DNA from: an uncultured Clostridia bacterium
GTDB lineage: Bacteria > Bacillota > Peptococcia > Peptococcales > Peptococcaceae
Length of the DNA: 44,605 nt
Assembly: GCA_944391625.1 (NCBI GenBank)
Contig: CALXUG010000022.1
Coordinates: forward strand, 1-44,605
Direction: 5' to 3'
Shown: positions 42,350 to 44,605 of the stretch, piece by piece
Layout: each line of letters starts with the position of its first letter
Position numbering within the stretch: the first letter of the stretch is position 1
Notes under the pieces: model-generated
Database searches by the model: none
What the model was told of the DNA's origin: nothing
Seen by the model: only the letters and a program-made list of their open reading frames with translations
Made by a program: the position numbers and the translations under genes

Positions 42350-44401
42350 ATGGTTCAAAACAGCAACATGAAAAAAAGCTTAAGCATTTTATGTATCGTC
42401 TTTCTGCTTCTGACTCTGGTTCCGGCAGCAGCCTTTGCAGCAGATACCGAAACCATTGACCTGAGCAAATACAAAAACACCAGCTATTATTACAATGGTA
42501 CTATCATCACTGTGGACGAAGAAAAAGGCGAAGACGCTGATGGCAATCCAATCTATGCCAAAGCGGTTATCGTTGGCGACGGTAAAATTGCAGCGGTAGC
42601 TTATACCGATGCCGAGGCAGAAGTTTTGGCTAACACAGTGCAGAAATATAACTGCCGCCGCATCGACTTAAAAGGGCAAACCATGATTCCTGCATTCGTT
42701 GACCCTCACGGTCATATTGATATGGTTGACCAATACTACAGCGCATCTCCGGCCAGAGATATCGTTAGCCTGGAAATGCTGGTAGAACAGGGCAAAAAAG
42801 ATTTTAACACCTGGCTGAACGACAAAACCTATGACGATGTGTATGGCCCTACTGAACCGGGCGGAAAATTCTGGTTTGTTACCCATGGGTTTGATAATAC
42901 CGCATTCAAAACCGACAATTTTGATAAAGAACCTTATGCAATGCCAACCAAAGATATTCTGGACAAAATTTCTACCGAATATCCTATCATCTACATTCAC
43001 GCCAGCAACCATTTATGCGGCGTAAACTCCCTGGGTCTGGAACTGCTGAGCAAAAAAATCGAAGCAATGAAAACAACTGCTCCGCAGATGTATGCGTACT
43101 GCAATCCGGAAGTCAACTGGGATAAAGATGAAAACGGCGAATATACCGGTATTTTAAGAGAAGGCGGTTTCTATTCCTTATATATGGCAGAGCCTGTATT
43201 AACCGATCCTTCCCGCACCAGAATTGCTAATCCGGCCGGCACACTGGCAAACGCAATGGATACTTATGCTGGCTATGGCATGACCACTGCTGTTGGCGGC
43301 GGCGGTCCGAAAATGGCAGAATTAACTGCGCAGATTCCAAACAACGAACAGATTATCGATATCAACAATGTAGTTAGTTACGAAAACAAAAAAGTATTTG
43401 AGGGCTATACAAGCGCTACCTCTCCACGTAATGAAAACAACCTGCGTTCTCACTGCATTAAAATTTTCCTGGACGGTTCTCCACAGGGTAAAACCGCCTG
43501 GTTTGCAGTAGATAAAAATGATCCTTCCGGCGGCGGTTACTACAGAGATACCCATGAAACTCTGCTGGATGGTAAAACCAATGCCTGGTGGTATGCAGAA
43601 GCAGAAGGTAAAAAAATGGACAGCAAAGTACTAACAACACAATTTGTTGACTGCATTCAGTCCGATTTGCAATTTACCTGCCATACCAATGGTACCGGCG
43701 CAATTCAACAGTTTATTGATTGTTACCGCGATGCCTTAAAACAATGCGGTGTTGATATAAACAATCCAAAAGAAATTGCAGCTGTACAAAATCGCATTCG
43801 TCCAGTTCTGATCCATGCGCAAACCATCACCATGGACCAGATTGAAGAATGTAAAGCACTGGGCATTAACATGTCCTTCTTCGTAGACCATGTTTACTAC
43901 TACGGCGACTATCATCTGTACTCTACATTAGGACCGGTAAGAGGTCAGTTAGTAAGCCCAATGGCTACTGCAATGGCTGATGATAAAATTAATATAACCG
44001 TACATCAGGATGCGCCAATCTCTACACCGGATATGGTATTCTCCATTTATAATGCAGCAAACCGTATCACCAGAGATGGGCAGGCAATTGGCCGCGGTTC
44101 CGCAGACGGCAGCAGCGATAAAGATGCTCGCATTACCGACTGGCAGAACAAAAAATATGACACGCAAGATGAACGTATCAGCGCATATGACGCTCTGAAA
44201 ACCACCACCATCAACGGCGCATGGCAGCACTTTGAAGAAAACCAGAAAGGCTCCATCACAGTGGGCAAACAGGCTGACTTTGTAATCCTGAATGTGAATC
44301 TTCTGTCTGATGAATTCCTGGGCTTAACACCACTGGAAGTTAAGAACGGATCGTTTATTGAACAGACCATTAATAACGGCCGTGTGATTTACGATAAGTA
44401 A
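42350..44401 (+). CDS. Secreted amidohydrolase, YtcJ-like (amidohydrolase 3 family)
   Basis: 683 residues. Signal peptide 1-30 (hydrophobic core 12-28, cleavage after AAAFA), so it is exported; no lipobox. The mature protein is a metal-dependent TIM-barrel amidohydrolase: HGH-type motif DPHGHID (H120, H122), KIFLDGSPQG (K371), CHTNGTG (H445), LIHAQT (H489) and VHQDAP (D554), with the composite beta domain ending ADFVILN. Family members hydrolyse amides, often N-acyl amino acids, but most are untested. ATG at 42350 has AGGAGGAG 5 nt upstream; the longer frame start at 42311 lacks one. Tandem lone gene beyond LysR5, with its own promoter. Confidence 0.87.
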   Translation: MVQNSNMKKSLSILCIVFLLLTLVPAAAFAADTETIDLSKYKNTSYYYNGTIITVDEEKGEDADGNPIYAKAVIVGDGKIAAVAYTDAEAEVLANTVQKYNCRRIDLKGQTMIPAFVDPHGHIDMVDQYYSASPARDIVSLEMLVEQGKKDFNTWLNDKTYDDVYGPTEPGGKFWFVTHGFDNTAFKTDNFDKEPYAMPTKDILDKISTEYPIIYIHASNHLCGVNSLGLELLSKKIEAMKTTAPQMYAYCNPEVNWDKDENGEYTGILREGGFYSLYMAEPVLTDPSRTRIANPAGTLANAMDTYAGYGMTTAVGGGGPKMAELTAQIPNNEQIIDINNVVSYENKKVFEGYTSATSPRNENNLRSHCIKIFLDGSPQGKTAWFAVDKNDPSGGGYYRDTHETLLDGKTNAWWYAEAEGKKMDSKVLTTQFVDCIQSDLQFTCHTNGTGAIQQFIDCYRDALKQCGVDINNPKEIAAVQNRIRPVLIHAQTITMDQIEECKALGINMSFFVDHVYYYGDYHLYSTLGPVRGQLVSPMATAMADDKINITVHQDAPISTPDMVFSIYNAANRITRDGQAIGRGSADGSSDKDARITDWQNKKYDTQDERISAYDALKTTTINGAWQHFEENQKGSITVGKQADFVILNVNLLSDEFLGLTPLEVKNGSFIEQTINNGRVIYDK

Positions 44402-44469
44402 GTTAACTGTTCATTGTTTCGCAATGTTCCATCGTCGAGAGAGTATTTACAATTCATTTGGTTAATAAC

Positions 44470-44489
44470 GATGTTTCACGTGAAACATC
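44470..44489. promoter_or_regulatory. parS site (ParB/Spo0J binding)
   Basis: GATGTTTCACGTGAAACATC is a perfect 20-base palindrome containing TGTTTCACGTGAAACA, the parS consensus used by chromosomal ParB proteins in Bacillota and other phyla. ParB loads here and organises the origin region. parS sites cluster near oriC, so this window may lie in the origin-proximal part of the chromosome (inference). No parA, parB or dnaA gene is in the window. Confidence 0.88.
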
Positions 44490-44491
44490 CA

Positions 44492-44514
44492 TGTTAGCCG
44501 TAAATCGGCTAACA
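44492..44514. terminator. Hairpin after the amidohydrolase gene
   Basis: TGTTAGCCG pairs exactly with CGGCTAACA around TAAAT. No T-run follows, so its action as a terminator is uncertain. Confidence 0.4.
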
Positions 44515-44533
44515 CAAATAGGTAATGAAAAAA

Positions 44534-44605
44534 GGTTCTATAATAAATGTTGGGGTAGCGATTTCCCGACATTTATTATTTTAGAAAAAATAATAAAAAA
44601 AGAGA
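44534..44605. repeat. Terminal inverted repeat, right copy (IS-like end)
   Basis: Exact reverse complement of 2-73, beginning GGTTCTATAATAAATG next to the unique sequence and running off the window end. See the left copy for the internal hairpin and interpretation. Confidence 0.75.

Overview
The window reads like a chromosome segment of a low-to-mid GC anaerobic bacterium of the Bacillota type. Reasons are the strong AAAGGAGG-like ribosome binding sites on almost every gene, a canonical Bacillota-type parS sequence, menaquinone synthesis (menA), a stalk-type copper-amine-oxidase-like domain on a secreted phosphatase, and a carboxyspermidine route for polyamines. A Negativicutes gut organism is my best guess, but no marker gene here settles it. 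Both ends of the window are the same 72-bp sequence in opposite orientation (2-73 and 44534-44605), which suggests that the contig is bounded by two copies of one repeated, IS-like element.

Left part (0.1-17.3 kb): housekeeping genes. On the minus strand are a branched-chain aminotransferase, a 1368-residue secreted metallophosphoesterase with a beta-propeller and a stalk domain, typA/bipA, and menA; an HD-domain (ppGpp-hydrolase-like) gene lies on the plus strand. They are followed by a six-gene polyamine cluster on the plus strand (speD, Orn/Lys/Arg decarboxylase, speE, speB, carboxynorspermidine/carboxyspermidine dehydrogenase, nspC). It encodes both the AdoMet-dependent and the aspartate-semialdehyde-dependent routes to spermidine-like polyamines. 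Its leader carries foldable elements and an intrinsic terminator 33 nt before speD.

Middle and right part (17.5-42.1 kb): an unusual island. Five paralogous, about 675-residue, cytoplasmic alkaline-phosphatase-superfamily hydrolases (called AP1-AP5 here) are interleaved with five LysR-type regulators and three SLC13/DASS-type anion permeases (called DASS1-3). AP1, AP2, AP3 and AP5 are each divergent from their own LysR gene. AP3, AP4 and AP5 are each followed on the same strand by a permease, after a terminator or a gap. Three of the LysR proteins (LysR1, 2, 5) have near-identical recognition helices, and their intergenic regions share a T-N11-A box. AP3/LysR3 has a different box. My reading, which is inference, is a set of inducible modules that import organic anions and hydrolyse a phospho-, phosphono- or sulfo-ester bond inside the cell. 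The substrates are unknown. A small unrelated operon (zinc ribbon protein, ABC ATPase, unknown protein) sits inside the island at 29.3-31.5 kb.

Right end (42.3-44.6 kb): a secreted YtcJ-like amidohydrolase behind an operator-rich promoter, then a perfect 20-bp parS palindrome, then the terminal repeat. No rRNA, tRNA, CRISPR array or complete transposase gene was seen.
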